Position numbers and translations under genes: made by a program
Notes under the pieces: model-generated
Databases searched by the model: none
The model's input: the letters and a program-made list of their open reading frames with translations, nothing else
Told to the model about the DNA's origin: nothing
Source of the DNA: Ruminococcaceae bacterium UBA5413
GTDB lineage: Bacteria; Bacillota; Clostridia; Oscillospirales; Acutalibacteraceae
Assembly (NCBI GenBank): GCA_002409585.1
Contig: DHNP01000034.1
Coordinates: 45,786-67,918 of the forward strand
Direction of reading: 5' to 3'
Length of the DNA stretch: 22,133 bases
Shown here: in pieces, positions 8,142 to 16,702 of the stretch
Numbering within the stretch: position 1 is the first letter of the stretch
How the letters are laid out: each line of letters opens with the position of its first letter

Positions 8142-8163
8142 CTCGATGATTTTATATCATAAT
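8135..8163 (+). promoter_or_regulatory. Promoter of the acn-traX-icd-rex operon
   Basis: TTGACA (8135-8140), a 17-nt spacer and CATAAT (8158-8163) form a near-consensus sigma-A promoter. The start would be near 8170, about 67 nt before the acn ATG. I see no riboswitch in the leader. Confidence 0.75.
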
Positions 8164-8236
8164 TAGTACAATACTTTACAGTACGTATCAGGGCACAGTG
8201 ATATTTGTAATATATAGAAATTGGAGAAGATTCGCA

Positions 8237-10192
8237 ATGGGTTTGACTTTAGCGCAAAAAATAATAAAGCGCCATCTCGTCAGCGGCGACATGGTGCCGG
8301 GCAGCGAAATAGGGCTGAAAATTGACCAGACGCTTACGCAGGACGCTACGGGCACAATGGCGTACATTGAGTTCGAAGCAATGGGCATACCGCGTGTCAG
8401 GACAGAGCTTTCGGTTGCCTATGTAGACCATAACACGCTGCAGACGGGCTTTGAAAATGCCGATGACCACCGCTTTATACAGTCGGTGGCGAAAAAACGC
8501 GGCATTTATTTTTCACGCCCGGGCAACGGCATATGCCACCAGGTACACCTCGAACGGTTCGGCATACCGGGCAAAACCCTTATAGGCTCCGACAGCCATA
8601 CGCCCACAGGCGGCGGGATAGGCATGCTCGCCATAGGCGCCGGAGGGCTTGACGTGGCGGTGGCCATGGGCGGCGGGCCGTACTACATCCCCATGCCTAA
8701 AATGCTCCGCGTCAACCTGACTGGCAGGCTAAGGCCGTGGGTGAGCGCGAAAGACGTCATACTTTACGTGCTTAAAAAGCTTACGGTAAAGGGCGGCGTA
8801 GGCAGGGTAGTGGAGTACTGCGGCGAGGGCGTTAAAACGCTTACTGTTCCGGAACGCGCCACTATAACCAATATGGGCGCGGAGCTTGGCGCGACAACGT
8901 CAGTTTTTCCGTCGGACGAGGTCACGAGGGAGTTCTTAAAGGCCCAGGGGCGCGCGAAAGACTGGACGGAACTTAAGGCGGACGATGACGCGGTTTACGA
9001 CGAAACGTTAAACGTTGACTTGTCACAGGTAACGTCGCTGGCGGCCTGCCCGAACAGCCCTGATGCCGTTAAATCGGTCGATGAGATAGGAAAAATAAAA
9101 ATCGACCAGGTCTGCATAGGCTCCTGCACCAATTCGTCTTACCGCGACTTAATGCGCGTCGCCTCAATTCTGAAGGGTAAAACAGTAAACCCTGACGTGA
9201 GCCTTGTCATATCGCCAGGCTCGAAACAGGTTTACAATATGCTTGCGCAGAACGGCGCGCTTGCCGACCTTATAGGCGCCGGCGCGCGGGTGCTTGAGTG
9301 TGCCTGCGGCCCATGCATAGGTATGGGGCAGTCGCCTAACTCGGCGGGCGTTTCACTTAGAACATTTAACAGGAACTTCCTCGGGCGCTCAGGCACCGCG
9401 GACGCTAAGATTTACCTTGTAAGCCCTGAAACGGCGGCGGCATCGGCATTAACGGGCGTGCTTACCAATCCGTCGTTTTTGGGGGATGAAATTCATATCG
9501 GCATGCCGGAGCATTTCACTGTAAACGACAACATGATTATCCCACCGGCTTCGGCTGAGAATGCGGAGAAGGTTGAGATACTGCGCGGGCCGAATATAAA
9601 AGGCTTCCCTAAAACTGAACCTTTGGCAGGCACCATAAAGGCAAAAGCGATGCTTAAGGTAGGCGACAATATAACTACCGACCATATTATGCCGGCAGGC
9701 TCTAAAATACTGCCGTACCGTTCAAACATACCGTACCTTTCAAAGTTCTGCTTCACCGTATGCGATAAAGGTTTCCCCGAAAGATGCGCTGAAAACGGGA
9801 ATGGAATCATCATAGGCGGCTCAAACTACGGACAGGGCTCGTCACGCGAGCACGCCGCGCTTGTACCGCTTTACCTTGGCATAAAAGCCGTCATAGTGAA
9901 AAGCTTCGCAAGGATACACTGTGCGAACCTTGCAAACGCGGGCATACTGCCGCTGGTATTTAAAGATGAAAAGGATTACGGCCGCATAGAGCTTATGGAT
10001 GAACTTGAAATACCTGACGTGCGCAGCGCAGTGGAGAAAGGCGCGGCGATTACGGTTTATAACAGGACTAAAAACGTTTCGTTTGAAGTCGAGGCGGTTT
10101 TAAGCGGCCGCCAGCGCGAAATGGTGCTCTGCGGCGGTTTGCTTGAGTACACTAAGCTTAAGCATTCGGGTGCCGGCAAAAACCGTGGATAA
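8237..10192 (+). CDS. acn: Aconitate hydratase (short, about 650-residue type)
   Basis: Aconitase interconverts citrate and isocitrate using a 4Fe-4S cluster. The 651 residues correspond to the shorter aconitase subgroup found in Clostridia and other anaerobes rather than the roughly 900-residue AcnA. Cluster ligands are predicted as Cys297 (CIGSCTNSS), Cys357 and Cys360 (CACGPCIG). SDSHTPTGGG (118-127) is the active-site motif. A swivel domain follows, with GDNITTDHIMPAGSK (about 476-490) and GSNYGQGSSREHA (528-540). ATG 8237 has GGAGA 9 nt upstream; the in-frame start at 8198 has none. It is the first gene of an operon with icd, so the product feeds isocitrate dehydrogenase. Homoaconitase or LeuC-type activity is less likely given the icd neighbour. 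Confidence 0.93.
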   Translation: MGLTLAQKIIKRHLVSGDMVPGSEIGLKIDQTLTQDATGTMAYIEFEAMGIPRVRTELSVAYVDHNTLQTGFENADDHRFIQSVAKKRGIYFSRPGNGICHQVHLERFGIPGKTLIGSDSHTPTGGGIGMLAIGAGGLDVAVAMGGGPYYIPMPKMLRVNLTGRLRPWVSAKDVILYVLKKLTVKGGVGRVVEYCGEGVKTLTVPERATITNMGAELGATTSVFPSDEVTREFLKAQGRAKDWTELKADDDAVYDETLNVDLSQVTSLAACPNSPDAVKSVDEIGKIKIDQVCIGSCTNSSYRDLMRVASILKGKTVNPDVSLVISPGSKQVYNMLAQNGALADLIGAGARVLECACGPCIGMGQSPNSAGVSLRTFNRNFLGRSGTADAKIYLVSPETAAASALTGVLTNPSFLGDEIHIGMPEHFTVNDNMIIPPASAENAEKVEILRGPNIKGFPKTEPLAGTIKAKAMLKVGDNITTDHIMPAGSKILPYRSNIPYLSKFCFTVCDKGFPERCAENGNGIIIGGSNYGQGSSREHAALVPLYLGIKAVIVKSFARIHCANLANAGILPLVFKDEKDYGRIELMDELEIPDVRSAVEKGAAITVYNRTKNVSFEVEAVLSGRQREMVLCGGLLEYTKLKHSGAGKNRG

Positions 10193-10928
10193 CACCGCTT
10201 TGCCGGCGGAACGGCATGGGCTGCTGCCGGACGGGCTTACGGGCAGCCGGATAAAATGGATAGCCATAGCGGCAATGCTCATAGACCACACAGCGTGGGC
10301 TTTTGTTCCGTTTGCTTCCGCCGCTGGGCAGGCCATGCACGTAGTCGGCAGGGTGACGGCGCCTATAATGTGCTTTTTTATAGCGGAAGGGTATTATTAT
10401 ACTAAAAATGTAAAAAAGTACGCAGCACGGCTTGGGATTTTTGCGTTGGCTTCGCAAATGCCGTATTCGCTGTTCAACAGCGGGAAAATTTTTTCACTTT
10501 CGGAGTTCAGCGTTATATATACGCTGTTTTTAAGCCTGCTTGCCGTTTGGGCATATGACAAAATAGAAAACAGATGGCTTAAAACATGTGTTATAATAGC
10601 TTTATGTATCCTTTCCCTGCGGGGGGACTGGATGTTCTTAGACATCTTGTACTCGCTTATATTTTGGGAGTACAGGGGCAGCTTCAAAGAGCAGGCGCGC
10701 TGGTTTTCGGTGGTTTCGGCCGGCCTTGTCGTTTTCAGCGCGGCTGCCATGGCTCTGCACGGCAGGCATTTTTACAGCCAGCTCTTCCAGGCGGGCGTTT
10801 TCCTCTGCCTGCCTATACTCGCGCTCTACAACGGTAAACGCGGCGGCGGGGAAAAGTCAAAGTGGGCTTTTTACATCTTTTACCCGCTGCACCTGCTCGT
10901 TTTGGGAATAATTAAGGTTTTTGCGTAA
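10185..10928 (+). CDS. TraX-family integral membrane protein
   Basis: A hydrophobic protein of about 247 residues with several predicted membrane spans. Near its start is the TraX-family signature IKWIAIAAMLIDHTAWAF, including the LIDH motif, and an N-terminal 'GRVTAPIMCFFIAEGYYYT' segment. In plasmid F, TraX acetylates pilin. Chromosomal relatives in Firmicutes are common and probably modify a surface or lipid-linked substrate, but none is shown here. The start is uncertain: GTG 10185 overlaps the acn stop by 8 nt and suits translational coupling. In-frame TTG 10143, GTG 10170 and TTG 10200 are alternatives, and none has a clear ribosome binding site. icd follows after 15 nt. Confidence 0.75.
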   Translation: MDNTALPAERHGLLPDGLTGSRIKWIAIAAMLIDHTAWAFVPFASAAGQAMHVVGRVTAPIMCFFIAEGYYYTKNVKKYAARLGIFALASQMPYSLFNSGKIFSLSEFSVIYTLFLSLLAVWAYDKIENRWLKTCVIIALCILSLRGDWMFLDILYSLIFWEYRGSFKEQARWFSVVSAGLVVFSAAAMALHGRHFYSQLFQAGVFLCLPILALYNGKRGGGEKSKWAFYIFYPLHLLVLGIIKVFA

Positions 10929-10943
10929 GCAAAGGAGGTCTTT

Positions 10944-12143
10944 ATGACGGAAAAAATAAAAATGCTCACCCCTTTGGTCGAAATGGACGGGGATGAGATG
11001 ACAAGGATAATATGGAAAAAGATAAAAGAGATATTAATTGAACCGTATGTTGACTTGAAAACAGAGTACTATGACCTTGGCCTCAAAAACCGCGACGCAA
11101 CCGATGACCGTGTGACCGCCGATGCGGCTGAAGCCATAAAGAAATACGGTGTAGGCGTAAAGTGCGCCACCATAACCCCTAACGCGGACAGGGTCGCGGA
11201 GTACGGCCTTAAACAAATGTGGAAGTCGCCCAACGGCACCATAAGGGCCATACTTGACGGCACGGTTTTCCGCACGCCGGTTTTGGTAAAAGGTATAACG
11301 CCGCTTGTGCCCTCGTGGAAAAGCCCCATAACCATCGCGCGCCACGCATACGGCGACGTCTACAAAAACGTTGAAATGTCCGTGCCTGCCGGTGCGAAAG
11401 CCGAGCTTGTGGTTACTAAAGCCGACGGCACAAAGGAACGCAGCACGATACATGACTTTGACTCCGCAGGCATAATACAGGGGCAGCATAACGTGGACAA
11501 AAGCATAGAGAACTTTGCAGAGTCGTGCTTTAAGTTTGCGCTTGAAAATAAAAAAGACCTGTGGTTTTCTACAAAAGACACCATATCAAAGATTTACGAC
11601 AGGCGTTTCAAAGATATTTTCGATAAGCTTTACAATGAAAAATATAAAGATAAATTTGAACGTGAAGGCATAACGTATTTCTATACTCTTATAGACGATG
11701 CGGTAGCGCGCGTCATACGCTCAGAAGGCGGCTTCATATGGGCGTGCAAAAACTACGACGGCGACGTTATGAGCGACATGATAGCTACGGCTTTCGGCAG
11801 CCTTGCCATGATGACGAGCGTACTCGTTTCACCTACCGGCGCATATGAGTATGAAGCGGCGCACGGCACAGTGCAGCGCCATTATTATAAGTACCTTAAA
11901 GGCGAAAAAACGTCAACAAATTCCGTGGCGACTATTTTTGCGTGGACAGGCGCCATGAAAAAGCGCGGCGAGCTTGACGGCACGCCGGAACTTGCCGACT
12001 TTGCCGGCAGGCTTGAAAAAGCGACGCTGCAGACTATTGAGGGCGGCGTAATGACAGGCGACCTTGCGCGCATATCCTCTTTGCCCGATAAAAAAACGGT
12101 GGACACGGAAGCGTTTTTAAATGAGGTCCAAAAAAGGCTATGA
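10944..12143 (+). CDS. icd: NADP-dependent isocitrate dehydrogenase (eukaryotic-like type)
   Basis: Oxidatively decarboxylates isocitrate to 2-oxoglutarate with NADP. The 399 residues match the homodimeric eukaryotic-type subfamily rather than the E. coli Icd type. Features are VEMDGDEMTRIIW at the start, the substrate motif SPNGTIR (95-101), the metal-site region YDGDVMSDMIATAFGSL, and EYEAAHGTVQRHYYKY near the NADP site. Start ATG 10944 follows AAAGGAGGTC closely. Together with acn it forms the citrate-to-2-oxoglutarate branch, likely to supply glutamate. No citrate synthase gene lies in the window. Confidence 0.96.
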   Translation: MTEKIKMLTPLVEMDGDEMTRIIWKKIKEILIEPYVDLKTEYYDLGLKNRDATDDRVTADAAEAIKKYGVGVKCATITPNADRVAEYGLKQMWKSPNGTIRAILDGTVFRTPVLVKGITPLVPSWKSPITIARHAYGDVYKNVEMSVPAGAKAELVVTKADGTKERSTIHDFDSAGIIQGQHNVDKSIENFAESCFKFALENKKDLWFSTKDTISKIYDRRFKDIFDKLYNEKYKDKFEREGITYFYTLIDDAVARVIRSEGGFIWACKNYDGDVMSDMIATAFGSLAMMTSVLVSPTGAYEYEAAHGTVQRHYYKYLKGEKTSTNSVATIFAWTGAMKKRGELDGTPELADFAGRLEKATLQTIEGGVMTGDLARISSLPDKKTVDTEAFLNEVQKRL

Positions 12144-12182
12144 TGTGCGAAATCATATATGACTTTATAAGGGGGAATGCAC

Positions 12183-12821
12183 ATGCCAAAGCGCAGGAAC
12201 GTGTCTATGTCTGTCGTAAGGCGGCTGCCGCGGTATTACCGCTTTTTATACCAGCTTAAAAACAAAGGCGTGGTAAGGATATCTTCCACCGAACTTTCGC
12301 AGAAGATAGGCCTTACCGCGTCACAGATAAGGCAGGACCTTAACTGTTTCGGAGGTTTCGGCCAGCAGGGGTACGGCTATATAGTTAGCCAGCTGTGCGA
12401 CGAGATAGGCAATATCCTGGGGCTTTCAAACGGTTACAGGACAGTCCTGTTCGGCGCCGGCAACTTAGGCACTGCCATAGCAAACCATATGTCTTTTCAA
12501 AAAGAGGGCTTTAAGCTTATAGGTATTTTCGACAGTTCGCCTGACAAAATCGGCAAAACGCTTGCGGACATAACGATACAGGACGTAAAAAACACCGAGG
12601 ATTTCTGTAAAAGGGAGAAACCCGTCATGGCTGTTTTTTGCGTGCCGCGCAACGCGGTCGATGACCTCTCGTCGCGTATTTACAAGCTTGGCGTACGGAA
12701 TTTTTGGAATTTCAGCCATTACGACATTGCTATGGAGTACCCGGATGCGGTTGTGGAAAACGTACATCTGAACGACAGCCTTATGACGCTTTGCTACCGT
12801 ATTTCAAACCCGGCGGAGTAA
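12183..12821 (+). CDS. rex: Redox-sensing transcriptional repressor Rex
   Basis: Rex senses the NADH/NAD ratio and represses fermentation and redox genes when NADH is low. The 212-residue product has the N-terminal winged helix with VRRLPRYYRFL, LTASQIRQDLNCFGGFGQQGYGY (about 44-66) and the Rossmann dinucleotide motif GAGNLG (91-96). The C-terminal segment NVHLNDSLMTLCYR matches the domain-swapped helix region. ATG 12183 lies 7 nt after AGGGGG; the in-frame ATG 12177 is only 1 nt away and is rejected. It sits 39 nt after icd, so it is probably the last gene of the acn operon. It may bind the site at 8124-8141. Confidence 0.96.
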   Translation: MPKRRNVSMSVVRRLPRYYRFLYQLKNKGVVRISSTELSQKIGLTASQIRQDLNCFGGFGQQGYGYIVSQLCDEIGNILGLSNGYRTVLFGAGNLGTAIANHMSFQKEGFKLIGIFDSSPDKIGKTLADITIQDVKNTEDFCKREKPVMAVFCVPRNAVDDLSSRIYKLGVRNFWNFSHYDIAMEYPDAVVENVHLNDSLMTLCYRISNPAE

Positions 12822-12827
12822 GAGGTG

Positions 12828-13763
12828 TCACCCGTTAAGGCCAAGGCTGTCGATATATCCGGCAATGCTGCCTTTGTCACCGGTATCAGGTATAATTTTT
12901 GTTTCAAAAATAGAAATATTTTCAACATGTTTTATGATTTCACCCGGTTCCATACGGTATATAGGGCTTAAGGACGTAAGCTCGGCGTAGTCGCGGGTGG
13001 CTTCAGCCTCAAAGGAACATCCGAAGTCGGGGTACGCTGCCTGTGGAGTGTGGACAAAGCGCTTCACAACGGCGTATTTTTTGCCTACGTAGGCGCCCCA
13101 GCCGGACGTGTCGTTTAACCCTATTTTAACCGGGGTATTGTTTTGGGCAGAGCGGTTCAAAAAAATATATTTATCGCTTAAAAATATATTAGGGTCGTTA
13201 AGCGAAGTACCAGGCCAGGCGGCGGCAATCCTGCCCGGAATGTATTTGCAGCCGCTTTCCTGCGACTGGGGCAGTACGGCCGTGCCTTCACCGCAGAGCA
13301 TGGTGGCGGCGGCTATGCCGTGCGTCTGGACTTTTTTTGAACAGTTTTCCGCGGTGTGCACTACCATTATGTCGGTAGCGTCCTTGCCCATGACAATCTC
13401 ATACTCCAGCTTCATGTCGCTTGTCTTTTGCTTTTGCGATGCAAACAAGACGCCGTCGTTAAGTATGCTGTAGACAACGGGGGAATTGTCAGGGTAAAAT
13501 GTCTGCTCCTGCTTGTACGGCATGAGAACTTCCCTGTGGCCGCCGTAGTAATAAAAAGAACTGCCTTTTTTTAGCGACTCCTCGTCTTTTCCGCGGACAA
13601 CATACTTGCGCTCAATGTCTGTGAACATCAGGTTTTCACCGCCGCACGGGCCAAGGCGCACTATCCTCGGACCGGCCTCTATGGTAACGACGGCTTCTAT
13701 AACCCCGTTTGTCATAAGCAGGCATTTACCGTAATTTTCAAATTGTACTTCTTTTATATCCAA
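12828..13763 (-). CDS. Probable galactose-mutarotase-fold protein, function unknown
   Basis: A soluble 311-residue protein that begins MDIKEVQFENYGKCLLMTNGVIEAVVT-like, followed by EAGPRIVRLGPCGGENLMF. An early 'GpRI..l...G.EN' strand pair is typical of the beta-sandwich mutarotase or aldose-epimerase-like fold. Further on are YYGGHREVLMPYK and GWGAYVGKKYAVVKRF. I do not recognise the family firmly; a carbohydrate-binding or sugar-epimerase-like role is inference. The start is TTG 13763, with GGAAAGGAAG upstream on the same strand at suitable spacing. It is convergent with rex, only 6 nt apart, with no terminator between them. Confidence 0.7.
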   Translation of the reverse strand: MDIKEVQFENYGKCLLMTNGVIEAVVTIEAGPRIVRLGPCGGENLMFTDIERKYVVRGKDEESLKKGSSFYYYGGHREVLMPYKQEQTFYPDNSPVVYSILNDGVLFASQKQKTSDMKLEYEIVMGKDATDIMVVHTAENCSKKVQTHGIAAATMLCGEGTAVLPQSQESGCKYIPGRIAAAWPGTSLNDPNIFLSDKYIFLNRSAQNNTPVKIGLNDTSGWGAYVGKKYAVVKRFVHTPQAAYPDFGCSFEAEATRDYAELTSLSPIYRMEPGEIIKHVENISIFETKIIPDTGDKGSIAGYIDSLGLNG

Positions 13764-13911
13764 AGTAATTCTTCCTTTCCAAGCGGAACCGATTTCTTAG
13801 ACTGAAGGCTATCGTCCGTTTGATCAGTTTTGCATACTTAAACAAAGTCATGGAAAAGTATTGTAAACCGCCGTATTACGTCCGCGCATGTAAATTTATT
13901 TTGGATATTGT

Positions 13912-13928
13912 AAAAAGCCTGCGGCTTT
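13912..13928 (-). terminator. Terminator downstream of tmcAL
   Basis: Read on the reverse strand, AAAGCC-GCA-GGCTTT forms a 6-bp stem with a 3-nt loop running into TTTTTA, about 60 nt after the tmcAL stop. The rest of the 13764-13988 gap shows no clear promoter for the downstream reverse gene. Confidence 0.5.
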
Positions 13929-13988
13929 CCCGCACTGAGTAATACCGGTGTTTATTATTTTAATGCCATTGCCGGAAAATATACTATA

Positions 13989-15194
13989 TTATGCAAAGAA
14001 ACTGTCCGCGGTTATTATTTTCGCTGTCATATCAGCGCCGCATGGAGCCGCTTGCGGAAGGCACAGTGAAAAGGTATCCGCGGCTTTGTTTTCAAGCCGC
14101 AGTATGTCGGCGCCCCTTTTGCCGAGCAGTTTTATATCCGAAAAACGCGTGACGATGGGAAGCGCGGAGTGCTCCTTTGCTTTATGCAGTATGCCGGCGC
14201 CGTTCCTGCCGATGGCAAGAACGCGGATATAAGGCGGCAGGCCTTCGGCCATGGGGGCGGTGACGCCTAAAAACGCAGAAAGTACTATCCTGCGTACGCG
14301 CGCGTGGGTGTATCTTTTAGTCTTTATAAGTGAGTAAAGCCCGTCTAAAGAAGTTGCCTGCCTTACGGCTGAAAAGACCCTGTTTTCGAGCCCTTCACTT
14401 ATGTCAGGCAGCATGCGGAAGTCTGCTTTGCCCATCTGCCTCAGCTTTGCGAGCATGCCGCGCTCAAGGTAAGAGAGGCTTGCTGGCGCCCGGCCGGCCA
14501 TCACTTCGGCTTTAAGAATTTCATATGCGCTTTTGGGGATGTATTTTTCACATTGGGCGCGCTCCGAGAGAATTTTCCTCAGCATACGCGAGGAGGGCGT
14601 GCCTCCGCTGCAATCGGCGGCGTCGTGCGCCGCGCCGCAGCGCTTAACGGTGAACGGCGTTATGCCGGGCGCAAAATTTTTTATTGCCTTTAAATATTCG
14701 ATACCGAGTATGTTGTTAGGCTGACGCAGAAGGCCAGCTGTGCTTTTGCCGAACATTTCTTCGACTGCGGCCTGCCTTGCCGCGGCAAACGTGGCGCCGC
14801 AGGCAAGCTTTTTTTTAATATTTTCATGCAGCCCCGGCGAAAACAGCGCTTCGGAAGCCGCCGAAAGCTCCGCGATGCTGCCGCTTTCACTTCCGAAGCC
14901 GACGGCGTCGGCGCCGACTGCGTTAAGCAGCGATATGCCGCCGGCAGCGAACTTTTCCGCGCCGGCGACTGACCACGGCAGCGGCAGCTCGGCTACAAGG
15001 TCCGCGCCGCATGAAACCGCCTGTGCCGCACGCGCACGCTTTGACATGACGGCGGCTTCCCCGCGCTGCACGAAATCGCCGCTCATAACTACGGCTATAT
15101 GCGTTGCGCCGGCATCTTTAAGGCTTTCTATGAGCTTAAGATGACCTGTATGGAACGGGTTGTATTCGGCAATGATTCCGGCTGTGAACATCAT
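13989..15194 (-). CDS. tmcAL: tRNA(Met) cytidine acetate ligase (YlbM family)
   Basis: TmcAL uses acetate and ATP, via acetyl-AMP, to make N4-acetylcytidine at the wobble base of elongator tRNA-Met. The 401-residue protein opens with the nucleotidyltransferase motif GIIAEYNPFHTGH (HTGH at 15-18) and continues MSGDFVQRGEAAVMSKRARA and ADLVAELPLPWSVAGAEKFA, both family signatures. The length matches the family. ATG 15194 or the adjacent ATG 15191 are both possible; AGGGG lies 5 or 8 nt upstream. It is divergent from ackA and shares a 200-bp regulatory gap with it. Both gene products consume acetate. Confidence 0.93.
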   Translation of the reverse strand: MMFTAGIIAEYNPFHTGHLKLIESLKDAGATHIAVVMSGDFVQRGEAAVMSKRARAAQAVSCGADLVAELPLPWSVAGAEKFAAGGISLLNAVGADAVGFGSESGSIAELSAASEALFSPGLHENIKKKLACGATFAAARQAAVEEMFGKSTAGLLRQPNNILGIEYLKAIKNFAPGITPFTVKRCGAAHDAADCSGGTPSSRMLRKILSERAQCEKYIPKSAYEILKAEVMAGRAPASLSYLERGMLAKLRQMGKADFRMLPDISEGLENRVFSAVRQATSLDGLYSLIKTKRYTHARVRRIVLSAFLGVTAPMAEGLPPYIRVLAIGRNGAGILHKAKEHSALPIVTRFSDIKLLGKRGADILRLENKAADTFSLCLPQAAPCGADMTAKIITADSFFA

Positions 15195-15249
15195 TAGTAC
15201 CCCTATATAATGTATAATCTTATGGCCTTTAAGTATAACCCTTAATCAC

Positions 15250-15278
15250 TTGAAAATGTACAGCTTTTGTAATATCAT
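15250..15278 (+). promoter_or_regulatory. Promoter of ackA
   Basis: TTGAAA (15250-15255), a 17-nt spacer and TATCAT (15273-15278) each match consensus at 5 of 6 positions. The start would be near 15285, leaving a leader of about 110 nt before ackA. Confidence 0.55.
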
Positions 15279-15292
15279 ATATATTATATGAT
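15274..15292. promoter_or_regulatory. Inverted repeat between tmcAL and ackA (possible operator)
   Basis: ATCATATA-TAT-TATATGAT is a perfect 8+3+8 inverted repeat. It covers the ackA -10 and the predicted start, and also contains a TATAAT on the reverse strand. Outer AGCTT (15262-15266) and AAGCT (15295-15299) extend the symmetry and a run of eight T follows, so an AT-rich hairpin with terminator-like character is an alternative reading. Confidence 0.4.
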
Positions 15293-15309
15293 TTAAGCTT
15301 TTTTTTCAA
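15283..15309 (-). promoter_or_regulatory. Possible tmcAL promoter on the reverse strand
   Basis: On the reverse strand TTGAAA (15309-15304) and TATAAT (15288-15283) are separated by 15 nt, shorter than the optimum of 17. The element overlaps the inverted repeat. Other AT-rich -10-like sequences lie nearer to the tmcAL start, so this is uncertain. Confidence 0.3.
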
Positions 15310-15393
15310 TAGCCGTGCATGTGCCGCGGGCGTTTGGCGGTAACGTTCTGCGCTTGCGCACGGTGGGATACCGTGATTTTAGGAGGAAACGCA

Positions 15394-16644
15394 ATGAATA
15401 TATTAGTTATCAATGCAGGAAGTTCTTCGTTAAAGTATCAGCTTATAGATATGGACACAGGGAAAGCAGTGGCCAAGGGCATATGTGAGAGGATAGGTAT
15501 TGACGGTATTTTTGAGTATAAAAACAACAAGGGGTTTGTGCGGAAGGAAAACGTTGAAATAAAAAACCACGTGGATGCCTTCCGCATGGTTACAGATGCG
15601 CTCATTGACAAAAAAACGGGAGTGGTTTCCGACCCCTCGGAAATAGCGGCGGTAGGCCACCGCATAGTGCAGGGCGGGTCTGTCTTTGACAAATCGGTTT
15701 TAGTTAACGACGAGGTAATAGAGAAAATAAAAAGCCTCATACCCTTGGCTCCGCTCCACAACGGCCCCGAAGTTGACGCGCTCCTCGCCTCGCGCGAGGT
15801 TTTCGGCAAGGACAAGCCGCAGTGCGTTGTGTTTGACACGTCGTTCCATTCTACAATGCCTGAAAAAGCGTACATGTTCCCCATACCTTATGAGTACTAT
15901 GAAAAATATAAAGTGCGCCGCTACGGGTTCCACGGGACGTCGCACAGGTACGTCAGCCACCACTGCGCGCATCTCATGCACCAGCCTTTGGAAGATATTA
16001 AAATGGTTACGTGCCACATAGGGAACGGCTCGTCGATAGCAGCCATAAAAAACGGCAAGGTCGTAGACACGAGCATGGGGCTTACTCCGCTCGGCGGCTT
16101 TATGATGGGTACACGCTCAGGCTCGCTCGACCCGTCTGTCGTTACATTCATAATGGAACAGGAAAACCTGACGCCTAAGGAAATGAACGAGATTTTAAAT
16201 AAGAAATCCGGCATATTCGGCGTGTGCGGGTACAGTGATGACCGCGACGTCACAAGGGCGGAAATAGAAGGCAAGCCGAAAGCCATACTCGCGCATGAAA
16301 TGCTTAATTACCAGATAACAAAGTATATAGGCGCTTACGCGGCGTCTATGAACGGGCTGGACTGCATAGTGTTTACCGCCGGGCTCGGCGAGAACCAGCC
16401 GTCGATGCGTTACGGCGTATGTATGAACCTTAGGTACCTTGGAGTAAAAATAGACCCAATCTTAAACGACCAGTATGTACACGGCAAAGAGGGAAAAATC
16501 TCAACGTTTGACTCCTCGGTATCGGTTTACGTTATAAACACCAACGAGGAACTGCTTATAGCGCGTGACACCAAGGTCATTGTCGACAGGCTGGCTTATG
16601 CTTCGGCACCTGATAAAACCAAGGTTGACCCCGAGGACGTGTAA
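15394..16644 (+). CDS. ackA: Acetate kinase
   Basis: Converts acetyl phosphate and ADP to acetate and ATP, the energy-yielding last step of acetate fermentation. The 416-residue protein has the ASKHA-fold motifs in order: NAGSSSLKYQL (7-17), GHRIVQGG, FDTSFH, RYGFHGTSHRYVS, GNGSSIAAIKNGKVVDTSMGLTPLGG-like region, MGTRSGSLDP and FTAGLGENQPSMR. ATG 15394 has AGGAGG 7 nt upstream. The tail after the last conserved helix is about 15 residues longer than usual. No pta gene follows; a strong terminator makes the transcript monocistronic. Confidence 0.97.
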   Translation: MNILVINAGSSSLKYQLIDMDTGKAVAKGICERIGIDGIFEYKNNKGFVRKENVEIKNHVDAFRMVTDALIDKKTGVVSDPSEIAAVGHRIVQGGSVFDKSVLVNDEVIEKIKSLIPLAPLHNGPEVDALLASREVFGKDKPQCVVFDTSFHSTMPEKAYMFPIPYEYYEKYKVRRYGFHGTSHRYVSHHCAHLMHQPLEDIKMVTCHIGNGSSIAAIKNGKVVDTSMGLTPLGGFMMGTRSGSLDPSVVTFIMEQENLTPKEMNEILNKKSGIFGVCGYSDDRDVTRAEIEGKPKAILAHEMLNYQITKYIGAYAASMNGLDCIVFTAGLGENQPSMRYGVCMNLRYLGVKIDPILNDQYVHGKEGKISTFDSSVSVYVINTNEELLIARDTKVIVDRLAYASAPDKTKVDPEDV

Positions 16645-16668
16645 AATGCTTTGAGCTAAGCTTTTATT

Positions 16669-16698
16669 GTCCGTGGGCTTGCTGCCCACGGACTTTTT
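16669..16698 (+). terminator. Rho-independent terminator of ackA
   Basis: GTCCGTGGGC and GCCCACGGAC form a perfect 10-bp stem around a 5-nt loop (TTGCT), followed by TTTTT. It starts 25 nt after the ackA stop. Confidence 0.92.
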
Positions 16699-16702
16699 CT
16701 AT

